Positions 47,791 to 56,685 of a stretch of DNA of 64,000 nt are shown in pieces. A model generated the notes under the pieces. The model ran no database searches. It had not been told where the DNA came from and saw nothing but the letters and a program-made list of their open reading frames with translations. Position numbers and translations under genes: made by a program. This DNA is from Streptomyces sp. PsTaAH-137 (GTDB lineage: Bacteria; Actinomycetota; Actinomycetes; Streptomycetales; Streptomycetaceae): contig NZ_QLLY01000007.1 in NCBI RefSeq assembly GCF_003259365.1, positions 186,001 to 250,000 on the forward strand, read 5' to 3'. How positions within the stretch are numbered: position 1 is the stretch's first letter; each line of letters opens with the position of its first letter.

Positions 47791-48525
47791 TCAGATGCCG
47801 CAGGAGGACGCGGACCAGTAGCGCGAGCTCTGGCTGCCCAGGTGGGCGTGTGTGCTGTGGCCGGGGTAGCCCGGGCCGAGGATCTCGTTGAAGCCGTGGT
47901 TCCGTGCCTGCTTGACGATCTCGCAGTACGAGGGTGTGCCGACGAGGTCGATGCCGCGGCCGTAGAGATGGTTGCTGTTGGCCGCGCCGCCGACCGCGTT
48001 GTTGCAGGCGGTGGAGCGGAAGCCGCTGCTGGTGGTCAGCGCGCGGTCGCCGAGGGCGTGCCGCAGGGCCTCCAGCTTCCACATCTGTTGCAGCGCGTTC
48101 GCCTTCGCGGCGGCTGCCGACACCGCGCCGCCGGACCAGTCCGCGTTGCAGCGGTTCATCTCGGCGTAGGTGAAGTGCGCCGGGGTGCAGTCGCCGTCTT
48201 GAAGCGCGTAGAGCTTGCTGAAGGTCTGCGCTCCCGCGATGCCGTCCGCCGACAGACCGTAGGCCTGCTGGAAGCGGGTGACGGCGGCCTTGGTGCCCGC
48301 GCCGAACTCGCCGTCGATCGCGAGGACCGCGCCGTATCCGGGGTACCCGGCGACCCGGATCTGCAACTGCCGCACGTCCTCACCGCTGGTGCCCTGAGCG
48401 AGGGTCCGGTTCCAGGTGTAACAGTCGTCGGCGTGCGCGGTGCCCGTGGTGGCCGCCGCACCGAGCATCGATAGCGACGCGAGCATGACAAGCGTGAGAA
48501 GCGTACGAAGATGGCGTCTTAACAC
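47791..48525 (-). CDS. Secreted peptidoglycan-binding M15 zinc peptidase
   Basis: 244 aa from a GTG at 48525 (GGAGG 4 bases before); an ATG at 48549 is an alternative. A signal peptide ends ...T-A-H-A-D-D. Residues ~45-95 are a peptidoglycan-binding module (V-R-Q-L-Q, F-G-A-G-T-K-A-A-V-T-R-F-Q-Q). The peptidase has zinc ligands in S-N-H-L-Y-G-R-G-I-D-L and T-H-A-H-L-G. This is the D-Ala-D-Ala carboxypeptidase architecture of Streptomyces albus G enzyme, acting on the wall outside the cell. Confidence 0.92.
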   Translation of the reverse strand: MLRRHLRTLLTLVMLASLSMLGAAATTGTAHADDCYTWNRTLAQGTSGEDVRQLQIRVAGYPGYGAVLAIDGEFGAGTKAAVTRFQQAYGLSADGIAGAQTFSKLYALQDGDCTPAHFTYAEMNRCNADWSGGAVSAAAAKANALQQMWKLEALRHALGDRALTTSSGFRSTACNNAVGGAANSNHLYGRGIDLVGTPSYCEIVKQARNHGFNEILGPGYPGHSTHAHLGSQSSRYWSASSCGI

Positions 48526-48615
48526 GGTGCCTCCCGAGGTGAATGCCACAGAGAATCAAGGATCCCTGACACTGCACGGGCCTGCTACGCGCGTCAATAG
48601 GGCCTGCGACGACGG

Positions 48616-48656
48616 CCCGCCGGGTGCCCGGAGGAGTTCCTCGGGCACCCGGCGGG
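48616..48656 (-). terminator. Terminator of the VanZ gene
   Basis: CCCGCCGGGTGCCCG pairs perfectly with its complement across an 11-base loop that itself can pair 4 bp. It lies 22 bases after the VanZ stop. Confidence 0.8.
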
Positions 48657-48678
48657 TTCGCGCGTCGACGGTGATCCG

Positions 48679-49359
48679 TCAGGGGCGTTTGGCGCGCAGT
48701 GCGGCCGGCAGGGACCAGCGGGCGCGCTTGGACGTGGTGGTCTTGTCGGTGTCCGGCGCGGGCTGCCGATCGGCGTCGGCGGCGGACCGGGTGCGCCACC
48801 AACCGCGGCGCCCCTCCTCGGACTTCTCGGCCGTCGCGGTCTGCTCGGGCGCGGGGCGCGGGTGCCACCAGCGCACGCGGCGCGGGTGCAGCGCACGGCC
48901 GAGCCTGCGGCCCAGAACGAGGTAACCGAGGAAGGCGCCCGCCGAGTTGAGGATCACGTCGTCGATGTCGAACGCCCGGCCGGTGACCAGGAGTCCCTGG
49001 GCGACCTCGACGGTGAGCATCACGAATGCGGTCATCAGCACGACCCGGACCAGCCCCCGGGTGCGCGGGAAGAGCACCGGCAGCAGGAAGCCGAACGGCA
49101 CTCCCAGCACGATGTTGCCGCCCACCTGTTTCACGGTGTCGCGCCAGTCCGGCTGATCGAAGTACAGGCGAATGGAGTCGCCCGGATGCAGGTTGGTGTG
49201 CGTCAGCGCCACGGACGCCGGCGAGGGCACGAGCGTCGCCCTCGCCAACGCCACGGCGAACGCCACCATGCAGACGAATCCCAGCGCCATGACAAAGGCG
49301 CGCGCCAACTTCCAACCCCATGTGTGCCGTCGTAGCCGCGGCTCGCGTTCCATGGACAC
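48679..49359 (-). CDS. VanZ-like membrane protein
   Basis: 226 aa; GTG at 49359 or ATG at 49353. A first membrane helix near residue 20, then T-V-K-Q-V-G-G-N-I-V-L-G-V-P-F-G-F-L-L-P and VEVAQGLLVTGRAFDIDDVI, a VanZ core signature, with four or five helices in all. A charged tail (R-S-A-A-D-A-D-R...) follows. VanZ confers low-level teicoplanin resistance in enterococci, but the Streptomyces proteins are of unknown role. It is next to a wall peptidase gene on the same strand. Confidence 0.87.
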   Translation of the reverse strand: MSMEREPRLRRHTWGWKLARAFVMALGFVCMVAFAVALARATLVPSPASVALTHTNLHPGDSIRLYFDQPDWRDTVKQVGGNIVLGVPFGFLLPVLFPRTRGLVRVVLMTAFVMLTVEVAQGLLVTGRAFDIDDVILNSAGAFLGYLVLGRRLGRALHPRRVRWWHPRPAPEQTATAEKSEEGRRGWWRTRSAADADRQPAPDTDKTTTSKRARWSLPAALRAKRP

Positions 49360-49430
49360 CCAGATGCCCCGGAGTTGACTCTCTACGCACCGGCGGAACG
49401 GAGAACACCGAGGGATCGACAGGGCAGGTT

Positions 49431-50714
49431 CTAGGTCAGCGTCAGGAGGTGGTCGAGCACGGCCGCGTCGGCCTTCACTCCGTCGTGGAGGTGGGTTTCC
49501 GAGACCCAGGGGCGCAGGTCACGGACGAGCGATGCCGTGGTCAGGGACTGGTCGTGGTCGACGAACATGTCCTGGCGGTACACCGCCGCGGCCGTCGGGA
49601 CCTTGTTGGCCGCCAGGCGGTCCAGGTCGTAGAGGGCCGGCCAGTCCGTGCGCCGGGCGAGGGCGTCCGCCGTCGCCTTCAGGGGGACGAGCGCCGGGTC
49701 CTCGTCGAACATCCAGGGGTACATCATCTCGCCGGTGAAGTGCAGCGGGCCGTCGCCGGTCGCGTCGAATTCCGGGAACTCGTCCCGGATCCGCTGCGCC
49801 GACCAGGCCGTGGCCCGGCCGCCCTGGGCGTAGATCGCCTCGTGCAGGACCGCGTACAGGGGGCGCGGCGCCAGCGAGACCACCGCGTCGACGCCGCGCA
49901 GGAACGGGTCGGAGAGCGCGGGCCCGTGCGGGCCCGGCACGAACGCGCACTCCAGGAGGTAGTGGAGCGTGTCGAAGCCCGACGCGGTGCCGAAGGTGAT
50001 GCCGAGGGTCTGGAAGCGGCGGACCGACAGACGCTCGCCCGACGGCATGCGGACGTCGTGGTCGGCCAGGTGCGCGGCGACTCGCTCGGCCAGGGCCCGG
50101 TCGGCCGGATAGCGGTCGAAATAGCGGGTGTTGGCCGTGGCTGTGCGTCGGTACGCGGCGCGGTAGACGTCGTCCGCGTGGGCGGTCAGGGTGGGCAGGC
50201 CGCCCGTGATCAGGGCTCGCGAGAGGCCCTCCGGGGCGAGGCTGAGGTAGGTGAGCGTGGTGAAGCCGCCGAAGCTCTGGCCGAGGACGGTCCAGGGGCG
50301 GTCGCCCTGGAGCCGGCGGCGCAGCAGTTCGGCGTCGCGGACGATGGAGTCGGCGCGGAAGTGGGTGAGGTAGGTCGCCGCGTCGGGGTGGGCGGCGAGT
50401 GTGGTGCGGTCGGCGGGAGTGGAACGGCCGGTGCCGCGCTGGTCGAGGAGGACGACGCGGAAGTCCTTGAGGGCGCGGCGCAGCCAGGCGCCCGCCGCGT
50501 TGGGGCGTTCCGCGCGCCCGCCGGGACCGCCCTGGAGCCAGAGCAGCCGCGGCAGATCGCGGCCCGCCGTGCCCTCGAAGGCCTCGGCGACGACTTCGCG
50601 GGCGAAGACGGAGATGCTCGGCCCGTCGGGGCGGGTGTGGTCGAGCGGTACGTCGAGGGTGTGGTCGATGCAGACGAGGCCGCTGTGGCGGTACGTGATC
50701 TGGTCGTCGGTCAA
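49431..50714 (-). CDS. Prolyl aminopeptidase-like alpha/beta hydrolase (S33)
   Basis: 427 aa from a TTG with AGGAG 6 bases upstream. The oxyanion loop is L-W-L-Q-G-G-P-G-G, the nucleophile is in V-L-G-Q-S-F-G-G-F-T-T and H-L-H-D-G-V-K-A-D carries the catalytic His. The length and long cap match proline iminopeptidases of the S33 family, which free N-terminal proline from peptides in the cytosol. It is last in the IclR, OPT, M29-like, S33 set, which fits peptide import and breakdown. Confidence 0.9.
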   Translation of the reverse strand: MTDDQITYRHSGLVCIDHTLDVPLDHTRPDGPSISVFAREVVAEAFEGTAGRDLPRLLWLQGGPGGRAERPNAAGAWLRRALKDFRVVLLDQRGTGRSTPADRTTLAAHPDAATYLTHFRADSIVRDAELLRRRLQGDRPWTVLGQSFGGFTTLTYLSLAPEGLSRALITGGLPTLTAHADDVYRAAYRRTATANTRYFDRYPADRALAERVAAHLADHDVRMPSGERLSVRRFQTLGITFGTASGFDTLHYLLECAFVPGPHGPALSDPFLRGVDAVVSLAPRPLYAVLHEAIYAQGGRATAWSAQRIRDEFPEFDATGDGPLHFTGEMMYPWMFDEDPALVPLKATADALARRTDWPALYDLDRLAANKVPTAAAVYRQDMFVDHDQSLTTASLVRDLRPWVSETHLHDGVKADAAVLDHLLTLT

Positions 50715-50777
50715 GTCCGGCTCCTGGGCGGTGGGTTGGACCCGTGGATCCCTGCGGTCGGGTGTGCGGGGCGGCGG

Positions 50778-51845
50778 TCAGTAGCCGGCGACGCCCAGTT
50801 CGCGGCAGATCTCGACCAGGTCGGGGTGCACGTACACGCCGTCCTTCTCGACGCACTCGCCGTCGAGGTAGATCGACGGGCCGAGGATCGAGCCGTCGGT
50901 GTGGGCCGCGGAGACCCACGGCTCGCCGCCGATCCAGGCGCCCTTGGTGCCGATTCCCAGCTCGACGCAGCCGAAGACGCGCTCGTCCTCGACGATACGG
51001 CCGGTGGGCGCGGGCACGCCCGGGTTGAAGCCGAGCGACCAGTGGGCGACGCGGAACATGTTCGGGTCGTCCCAGGACTCCATCCAGCGGCGGAAGATCT
51101 CGGCGGCCTGGCCCTCGCCGTCGATCTTGGTGACGACGCCCTTCTCGACGGTGCAGCGGACCGGGGTGCGCAGCAGGCCGAGCTGGTCCGGCGGCCACAG
51201 GGCGCCGTCGAAGACGAGGACGCCGTCCTGGGTCTCCTCCAGGGGGTTCCAGGAGATCTGGCCGGAGAGCATGACGGTCTCGCCGGGCTTCTCGGCGGGC
51301 TTGCCGCGCAGGTTGATGGGCCGGTCGCCGTTGCGTCCCGTGATGTCGGTGCCGTTGGCGGAGGTGATGCGCACCTCGTCGGCCTGCTCCAGGAGGTGGA
51401 CCAGCGCCTTGCCGAGCTTGATGACGCCGTCGAAGTCGGGGCGGCCGACGGTCGCGACGAGCATGTGCACGTCCATGGCGGTCAGGTTGGTGTAGCGGCA
51501 GCCGTTGGCCATGGCGCGGCGGAACGCGTCGGAGTGCATGACGTAGGAGACGGCGAACTCGATCCACACGTCGGCGTCGGCGATGGCGCCGGCGACGGGC
51601 CGCGGCGGTTCCATCGACGAGCTGGGCATCGTCTCGGACCAGACGACGACGGGGTGCGCCCCGGCGGCCGCGACGGCCTGTGCGGTGGCGTCGACGACGC
51701 GGCGGTCGCTGCTGGTGTCGCCGGTGAGGACGACGTGCTCGCCGGGCTTGACGAGCATGACCTGCTCGACGAGCTTGCGGGCGGCGAGGGCGAGTTCGAA
51801 GCTCAGGTACTCGGCGCGGGGTTCGAGCCGGCTGAACATCTCCAT
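50778..51845 (-). CDS. M29-aminopeptidase/NicX-fold enzyme
   Basis: 355 aa. The N-terminal half (VMLVKPGEHVVLTGDTSSDR) and the C-terminal half with R-V-A-H-W-S-L-G-F-N-P and A-A-H-T-D-G-S-I-L-G-P-S-I-Y-L-D match the fold shared by M29 aminopeptidases and NicX (2,5-dihydroxypyridine dioxygenase). NicX iron ligands are a His in that H-x-x-x-G-x-x-P helix and the later H-x-D; both are present here (H-W-S-L-G and H-T-D). So peptidase or ring-opening dioxygenase are both open. The OPT and S33 neighbours favour peptidase. Confidence 0.75.
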   Translation of the reverse strand: MEMFSRLEPRAEYLSFELALAARKLVEQVMLVKPGEHVVLTGDTSSDRRVVDATAQAVAAAGAHPVVVWSETMPSSSMEPPRPVAGAIADADVWIEFAVSYVMHSDAFRRAMANGCRYTNLTAMDVHMLVATVGRPDFDGVIKLGKALVHLLEQADEVRITSANGTDITGRNGDRPINLRGKPAEKPGETVMLSGQISWNPLEETQDGVLVFDGALWPPDQLGLLRTPVRCTVEKGVVTKIDGEGQAAEIFRRWMESWDDPNMFRVAHWSLGFNPGVPAPTGRIVEDERVFGCVELGIGTKGAWIGGEPWVSAAHTDGSILGPSIYLDGECVEKDGVYVHPDLVEICRELGVAGY

Positions 51846-51908
51846 GGGGATCTGTCTCCTTGAGGTGGTGCGTGTGGGAGAAGGTGGTTCGGGGGGCGGG
51901 TTCGGCTG

Positions 51909-53582
51909 TCAGCTCGCCTTGATGATCTGGGCGGAGTCGCCCAGGGAGCTGCCCGCGATGAGGCCGGCGCCGACCAGGTTCAGTTCCTCGTCGGCGCGGG
52001 GGCCGCGCCACTTGCGGTAGCCGACGCGCACGGCGAGCGCGGCGAGGACCATCCAGCAGGCGTTGGGCGTGAGGATCAGCAGACCGGTGGCGAGCATGAC
52101 GCCCATCTGCCGCCTGGTGCCGCCGATGAGTTGGATCAGTGCGCCGGGAACGGCCCAGATCAGCAGGGTGCGCAGGACGCCGGGTTCGCCCAGGCCGTTC
52201 TTGACGGTGTCGGCGTAGACCTTGGCGACGGGCGGGATCAGGCCCTGCTTGAAGTACGACTGCCAGAGCACGGCGACGACGGCGAGCGCGGCGGCGAAAC
52301 CGATGAGGGCGGCGCGGAACTGCTCACGGCGCCCCTCACGCTCGTACGGGTCCCAGGGCCGGTGGTCGCGGCGCAGCAGCCACCCGGCCTTCAGGTCGTA
52401 GCCCATGTCGGCGAAGGCGGGGCCGGTGGCGGACACATAGCCGACGAGGAGCGCGAGCGGCACCGAGGGGATGCCGCTGAGCAGGCCCAGGACCAGGAAG
52501 ATCAGGGTGACGGCGAAGGAGGGGAACCAGCCGGACTGCATGGCGGCGAGGCCGACGATCAGCTCGTGCACGAGGGCGGCGAACGCGGCGAACAGCACCC
52601 AGCCGAGCAGGCCGAGCGGGCTCATGTCGCCGATCAGGCCGCCGAGCACCGCGAGCAGGACGGCGCCGGCGACGAAGAGGGCGTAGCCGCGGACGAGGGA
52701 GCGGCGCAGGGCCTTCTCGTCGACCGTGTACGCGGTGGTCTCGTCGCGGTCCGACGGTGCGGGGCCTGCGGCGGGCTGTTCCTGCCGCGCCGGGCGTCGG
52801 CGGACCAGCATGAAGACGGCCTGGCCGAGGGCGACGACGCCCGCGCCGACCATCACACCGTGCGGTACGTATCCGGCGCCGAGGTCGGTGTGGAACAGGT
52901 CGGGGCTGAACTCGCGCAGACCGAGGCCCACGCCGAACATCAGCAGCGCCCAGACGTTGCCGAGGAAGGCGACGCCGGCGGCGGACAGCGGCAGGCTGAA
53001 GAGGGTGCCGCCGAGGCCGACGAGGGTGCCCGCGCCGAGGACGAGGGCCCGCTTGCCGCCCTTGTCACCGGCCTTGATGGTCTCCGCGGCCGCCTGCCCG
53101 GGCGGCCAGGCCGCGTCGGCGGGGAGCAGCCGGGAGCCGAACGAGCGGTACAGCACCCAGGTGTCGATGAGCAGGCCCGCGAAGGAGCCGATGAGCATCG
53201 GCCACACCAGGTCCTTGCGTCCGAAGACGTAGGGCACCGCGATCGAGGTGAGCAGGGCGTTGGCGGAGGCGAAGGTGGCGGCGGAGATGGCGCTCTGGGC
53301 GAGGTTCTGCCGGTGCACCGAGCGCATCGAGCGCAGCCCGGCGAGCGGGATGCGGCCGATGAGCATGGCGATGAGGGCGCCGACCACCGAGGTGTTGGCG
53401 GAGATGCCCAGCTTGGCGACGAGATCCGCGCCGATGACGGCTCCCACGACGGAGAGCACGGCGAGGACGATGAACACGACGGGTTCGGTCACCCTCGGGT
53501 GACCGGAGCCGGAGGTGGTGACGCCGGGACCGGAGTCGGCGGGCGGCGGCGCGGTGGCCGACGGCGAGGTGTGGTGCGACAC
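51909..53582 (-). CDS. OPT-family oligopeptide transporter
   Basis: 557 aa from a GTG; about 14-16 hydrophobic segments. The start F-I-V-L-A-V-L-S-V-V-G-A-V-I-G-A-D, later P-L-S-A-A-G-V-A-F-L-G-N, and the repeated G-x-x-L-G segments are typical of bacterial OPT proteins, which take up peptides or metal-chelates with protons. An acidic cytosolic loop lies near residue 290. It is 63 bases upstream of the M29-like gene and 135 bases downstream of the IclR gene, so all four are probably co-transcribed. Confidence 0.87.
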   Translation of the reverse strand: MSHHTSPSATAPPPADSGPGVTTSGSGHPRVTEPVVFIVLAVLSVVGAVIGADLVAKLGISANTSVVGALIAMLIGRIPLAGLRSMRSVHRQNLAQSAISAATFASANALLTSIAVPYVFGRKDLVWPMLIGSFAGLLIDTWVLYRSFGSRLLPADAAWPPGQAAAETIKAGDKGGKRALVLGAGTLVGLGGTLFSLPLSAAGVAFLGNVWALLMFGVGLGLREFSPDLFHTDLGAGYVPHGVMVGAGVVALGQAVFMLVRRRPARQEQPAAGPAPSDRDETTAYTVDEKALRRSLVRGYALFVAGAVLLAVLGGLIGDMSPLGLLGWVLFAAFAALVHELIVGLAAMQSGWFPSFAVTLIFLVLGLLSGIPSVPLALLVGYVSATGPAFADMGYDLKAGWLLRRDHRPWDPYEREGRREQFRAALIGFAAALAVVAVLWQSYFKQGLIPPVAKVYADTVKNGLGEPGVLRTLLIWAVPGALIQLIGGTRRQMGVMLATGLLILTPNACWMVLAALAVRVGYRKWRGPRADEELNLVGAGLIAGSSLGDSAQIIKAS

Positions 53583-53717
53583 GGGGACACCCCTTGCTGG
53601 GTGGGCCCGTCCCTGGAGGGGGCGGGACTTTTCGGGCAGGCAGCGGCAAGCCGCGTACTCCGGTGCGGGTCACGTCGTACGGGCGGGTGGTCCGGCGGGC
53701 GGTGCCGCCGGGCCGGG

Positions 53718-54560
53718 TCAGGAGCCGAAGGCGGCCGTGGCCTCCTCGGCTCCGGCCAGGACGAGTTCGGTGATGCGGTCGGCGGCGCGGGTGACGCGGT
53801 GCGCGGGGCCGATGACGGTGAGCGAGGCGGCGACGGTGCCGGCCTGGAACACCGGGGCCGCCACGGCGGCGACGGCTTCGTCGTACTCGCCGTGGCTGAC
53901 GCTGTGTCCCTGGGCGCGTACGTCGGCGTACCGGGCCAGGAGGGCGTCGAGATCGGTGACGGTGTGGTCGTTGAAGCGCTGGAGCGGGGTGGCTCCGAAC
54001 AGGCGCCGCAGCTCCGCCTCGGGGTAGTGGGCGAAGATGGCGTGTCCTGAGGCGCCGGCGTGGCCGGGCATCACGGCGCCGACGATCGCGGTGTAGCGGA
54101 CCGGGCCGGTGCCGTCGACGGCGGCGGCGCACCGGTATCCGGCGCCCTGCGGCACGTTCAGGACGACGCTCTCGCCGGTCTCGCGCAGGAGCCCCGCGAG
54201 GATCGGGCGGACCAGGGACGGCAGCACGCCGCTGTGTTCCCCGGCGCGGGCCAGCCGGGAGACGGCGGGGCCGAGCCGGTAGCGACGGGTGGTGGAGTCG
54301 CAGGTCAGGAAGGAGCGGGAGGCGAGCGTGGTGAGGATGCGCTGGGCGACCGCCTTGTCCCAGCCGTGCCGTCGCGCCATCTCGCTGACACCCCATTCGG
54401 GGCGCCGCTCGGTGAACGACAGCAGGGCGAGCAGGGCGCGGTCGGCTCCCTGAAGGACGCCGGGCTGCGGCGGGGCGAGCAGCGTGTCGGCCTCGTCGGG
54501 CCGGTCCGCCTGGTGGGCGGTTCCGTCGGCGGCCGTACCGTTCGCGTACGCCTCTGACAT
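53718..54560 (-). CDS. IclR-family regulator
   Basis: 280 aa from the ATG at 54560. The winged helix is ADRALLALLSFTERRPEWGV and S-E-M-A-R-R-H-G-W-D-K-A-V-A-Q-R-I-L (residues 40-90). The IclR effector domain has V-V-L-N-V-P-Q-G, the P-G-H-A-G-A-S-G-H-A-I-F-A loop, and G-H-S-V-S-H-G-E-Y-D-E-A-V-A-A-V-A-A-P-V-F. Its 5' region has a near-consensus promoter followed at once by a 29-bp palindrome, so it probably represses itself and the OPT/peptidase genes. Confidence 0.93.
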   Translation of the reverse strand: MSEAYANGTAADGTAHQADRPDEADTLLAPPQPGVLQGADRALLALLSFTERRPEWGVSEMARRHGWDKAVAQRILTTLASRSFLTCDSTTRRYRLGPAVSRLARAGEHSGVLPSLVRPILAGLLRETGESVVLNVPQGAGYRCAAAVDGTGPVRYTAIVGAVMPGHAGASGHAIFAHYPEAELRRLFGATPLQRFNDHTVTDLDALLARYADVRAQGHSVSHGEYDEAVAAVAAPVFQAGTVAASLTVIGPAHRVTRAADRITELVLAGAEEATAAFGS

Positions 54561-54593
54561 CGCCTCGCTCCTCTCCGTCGCCTGCGTTCGGTG

Positions 54594-54622
54594 CGCTGAG
54601 CGCAACGCCGTTGCGCTCAGCG
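54594..54622. promoter_or_regulatory. 29-bp near-perfect palindrome, IclR operator candidate
   Basis: Arms CGCTGAGCGCAAC and complement are separated by GCC. It lies just downstream of the -10 element of the leftward IclR promoter and 34 bases before the IclR start, the ideal place for a repressor. The TTGCGC/GCGCAA half-sites agree with IclR-type recognition. Confidence 0.8.
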
Positions 54623-54628
54623 GCGAGA

Positions 54629-54658
54629 ACTATGAGTTCCGTGGGGCGTGGGTGTCAA
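54629..54658 (-). promoter_or_regulatory. Near-consensus promoter of the iclR operon
   Basis: On the minus strand, TTGACA (54653-54658) is followed after 18 bases by CATAGT (54629-54634), a good housekeeping sigma-70 match for Streptomyces. The transcription start would be inside the 29-bp palindrome. Confidence 0.7.
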
Positions 54659-54707
54659 GAGTTTTCTTCAGCACGTCCCGGTGACGGTGTGACGGCCCCT
54701 GGCCTGG

Positions 54708-55985
54708 ATGTTTGACCGGACGGACCGCTCGCCAGAACTGGAGGGTGAGCGCTTCGCCGAAGGGATCGAGTTGAACACTCCGCACCCCGACAACGCCGCG
54801 GCCTGGACGACGTACGGGCGGTTCCAGCTCGACCGCGGCTACATGCCTCCTGCTCCGGCGCGGCTGCGGTGGGGGTTCTGGGACGACGTCGGCCCGGGGG
54901 CCGAGGTGCTCGGCCCACTCGCCGGCCGGCGCGTGCTGGACATCGGATCCGGCGCCGGCCACTACGCCGTGCATCTGGCCACGACGCACGGCGCGCTCGT
55001 CGACGCGATCGACCTGTCGCCCACCCAACACCGGCGCGCGACAAGCCACTTCGGCGAGGTGCCGGGCATCCGGTTCCTGCACGGTGATGTGATCGAGCAC
55101 CTGCGGCGGGCGGCGCCGTACGACGCGGCCTTCGGCATCTGCACGCCGGCCGGCATCGACCCGCACGCGCTGCTGCCCGCGCTGCGCGACGGACTGCGGC
55201 CCGGCGCCCCGCTGGTCTTCTCGGTCCTGCACACCAACACGCACGGCCAGGGCCCGTCCTCCGGCGTGACGCCCCGCCGGGAGATGCTCGGGCTCAGAGG
55301 ACTGACGCCGATGCCCGTGCAGACGTGGGTGCTGACCGGCGAGGTGTGGGAGGGCCTGCTGGGCCAATACGGCTTCGTCGTGGAGAGGTCCGAACTGCTC
55401 CGCGCCCCGGCGCCGGACAATCCGGTGGTCGTGCAGTTGGTCCGGGCCCGCCGCCGTCCCGACCCCGCGGCCCGGATCTCCTGCCGTCCCCGCACCCGCG
55501 GTGCCCCTGTGCCGCACGCGGCGATCGGCGTCGGCGCGATCCTCCTCGGGGAGCACGGACTGCTGCTGGGCCGCCATCACCGCGGCACGATCGAACTGCC
55601 CGGCGGCACCGTGGAACCGGGCGAAGCTCTAGAGGCAACGGTCGTCCGTGAACTCGCCGAGGAGACCGGGCTGCGCGCCCGCCCCGAGGACGTCACCCTG
55701 CTGGGCACGCTCGTCGACCACGTCGAGGGCGTCGTACGCGTCACGGTCGGCGCGGTCGTCTCCTCCTGGCGGGGCGAGCCCGCCACCCAGCCGGACGAGC
55801 GAGTCGGCGACTGGGGATGGTGGCCCCTGGAGCGGCTCCCGGACGGCCTGTTCGACTGCAGCGCGCAGATCCTCACCGCCTGGCGCCCCGACCTGCCCAT
55901 CGACGCCCCGCACGCCCACTTCACCCCGTACGCGCACCGCGCTGTGCCGACGGAGGGCGCCGGGACCGCCCCACCGTCTTCCTGA
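54708..55985 (+). CDS. SAM methyltransferase-NUDIX hydrolase fusion
   Basis: 425 aa. Residues ~60-220 are a class I methyltransferase: VLDIGSGAGHYAVHLATTHG, then D-A-I-D-L-S-P and F-L-H-G-D-V-I. Residues ~265-410 are a NUDIX domain with the full box G-G-T-V-E-P-G-E-A-L-E-A-T-V-V-R-E-L-A-E-E-T-G-L. The fusion joins SAM-dependent methyl transfer to hydrolysis of a nucleoside diphosphate-linked compound. Relatives of this fusion occur in streptomycetes, but the substrate pair is unknown. Divergent from iclR. Confidence 0.88.
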   Translation: MFDRTDRSPELEGERFAEGIELNTPHPDNAAAWTTYGRFQLDRGYMPPAPARLRWGFWDDVGPGAEVLGPLAGRRVLDIGSGAGHYAVHLATTHGALVDAIDLSPTQHRRATSHFGEVPGIRFLHGDVIEHLRRAAPYDAAFGICTPAGIDPHALLPALRDGLRPGAPLVFSVLHTNTHGQGPSSGVTPRREMLGLRGLTPMPVQTWVLTGEVWEGLLGQYGFVVERSELLRAPAPDNPVVVQLVRARRRPDPAARISCRPRTRGAPVPHAAIGVGAILLGEHGLLLGRHHRGTIELPGGTVEPGEALEATVVRELAEETGLRARPEDVTLLGTLVDHVEGVVRVTVGAVVSSWRGEPATQPDERVGDWGWWPLERLPDGLFDCSAQILTAWRPDLPIDAPHAHFTPYAHRAVPTEGAGTAPPSS

Positions 55986-56121
55986 CCGCGTACCTTCTGC
56001 GGTCCCTCGGCTTCACCGGTGATCGCGCGCTGATGCGCATGACCCGATGTCACCGCGCCCTGTAATAAGTGAGCCCTCACGCGCATTGCTTGGCGTAAGC
56101 ACGAACACGAGGGGACGGCGC

Positions 56122-56685
56122 GTGACACAGGCCCAACGCTTTCGGGAGATGTACGAGGAGTGCTATCCGCGCGTCCTCGCCTATGCCACCAGTCTGGTGG
56201 GCCGACAGGTGGGCGAGGACATCACCAGCGAGACCTTCACGGTCGCCTGGCGGCGGGTACGGGACATCCCGCGGCCCGCACTGCCCTGGCTGCTCGGCGT
56301 GGCCCGCAATCTGGTGCGCGAACTGCGCCGCAAGGACAGTCATCAGTACGCCCTGGCCGCCGAGGAGGCCCGGCGGATCGGGCGGAGCGGCGGGGCGGAC
56401 AGCGGTGACGTCGCGGCGGACGTGACCGACCGGGAGGCGGCGCTGCAGGCCCTGGCGAGCCTGTCCGACGCCGACCGGGAACTGCTGACGCTGCTCGCCT
56501 GGCACGGGCTGACCGCGAAGCAGGCCGCACGGGTCATGGGCTGCGCCACGGCGACGCTCACCGTCCGGCTGCACCGGGCCAGACGCCGCCTGGAGAGGGC
56601 GCTGCAGACGGCATCCGTGCCGTCGCCCCCGGCACCGGACGCGCGCGCCGCCCACCTCGACGACCACAAAGGAGCACTCACGTGA
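56122..56685 (+). CDS. ECF-type sigma-70 factor
   Basis: 187 aa from a GTG with GAGGGG 7 bases upstream. Region 2 has F-R-E-M-Y-E-E-C-Y-P-R-V-L-A-Y-A and E-D-I-T-S-E-T-F-T-V-A-W; region 4 has L-A-W-H-G-L-T-A-K-Q-A-A-R-V-M-G-C and A-R-R-R-L-E. It recruits RNA polymerase to stress or development promoters. The next gene overlaps by GTGA and probably encodes its regulator, but no zinc-anti-sigma motif is seen there. Confidence 0.9.
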   Translation: MTQAQRFREMYEECYPRVLAYATSLVGRQVGEDITSETFTVAWRRVRDIPRPALPWLLGVARNLVRELRRKDSHQYALAAEEARRIGRSGGADSGDVAADVTDREAALQALASLSDADRELLTLLAWHGLTAKQAARVMGCATATLTVRLHRARRRLERALQTASVPSPPAPDARAAHLDDHKGALT

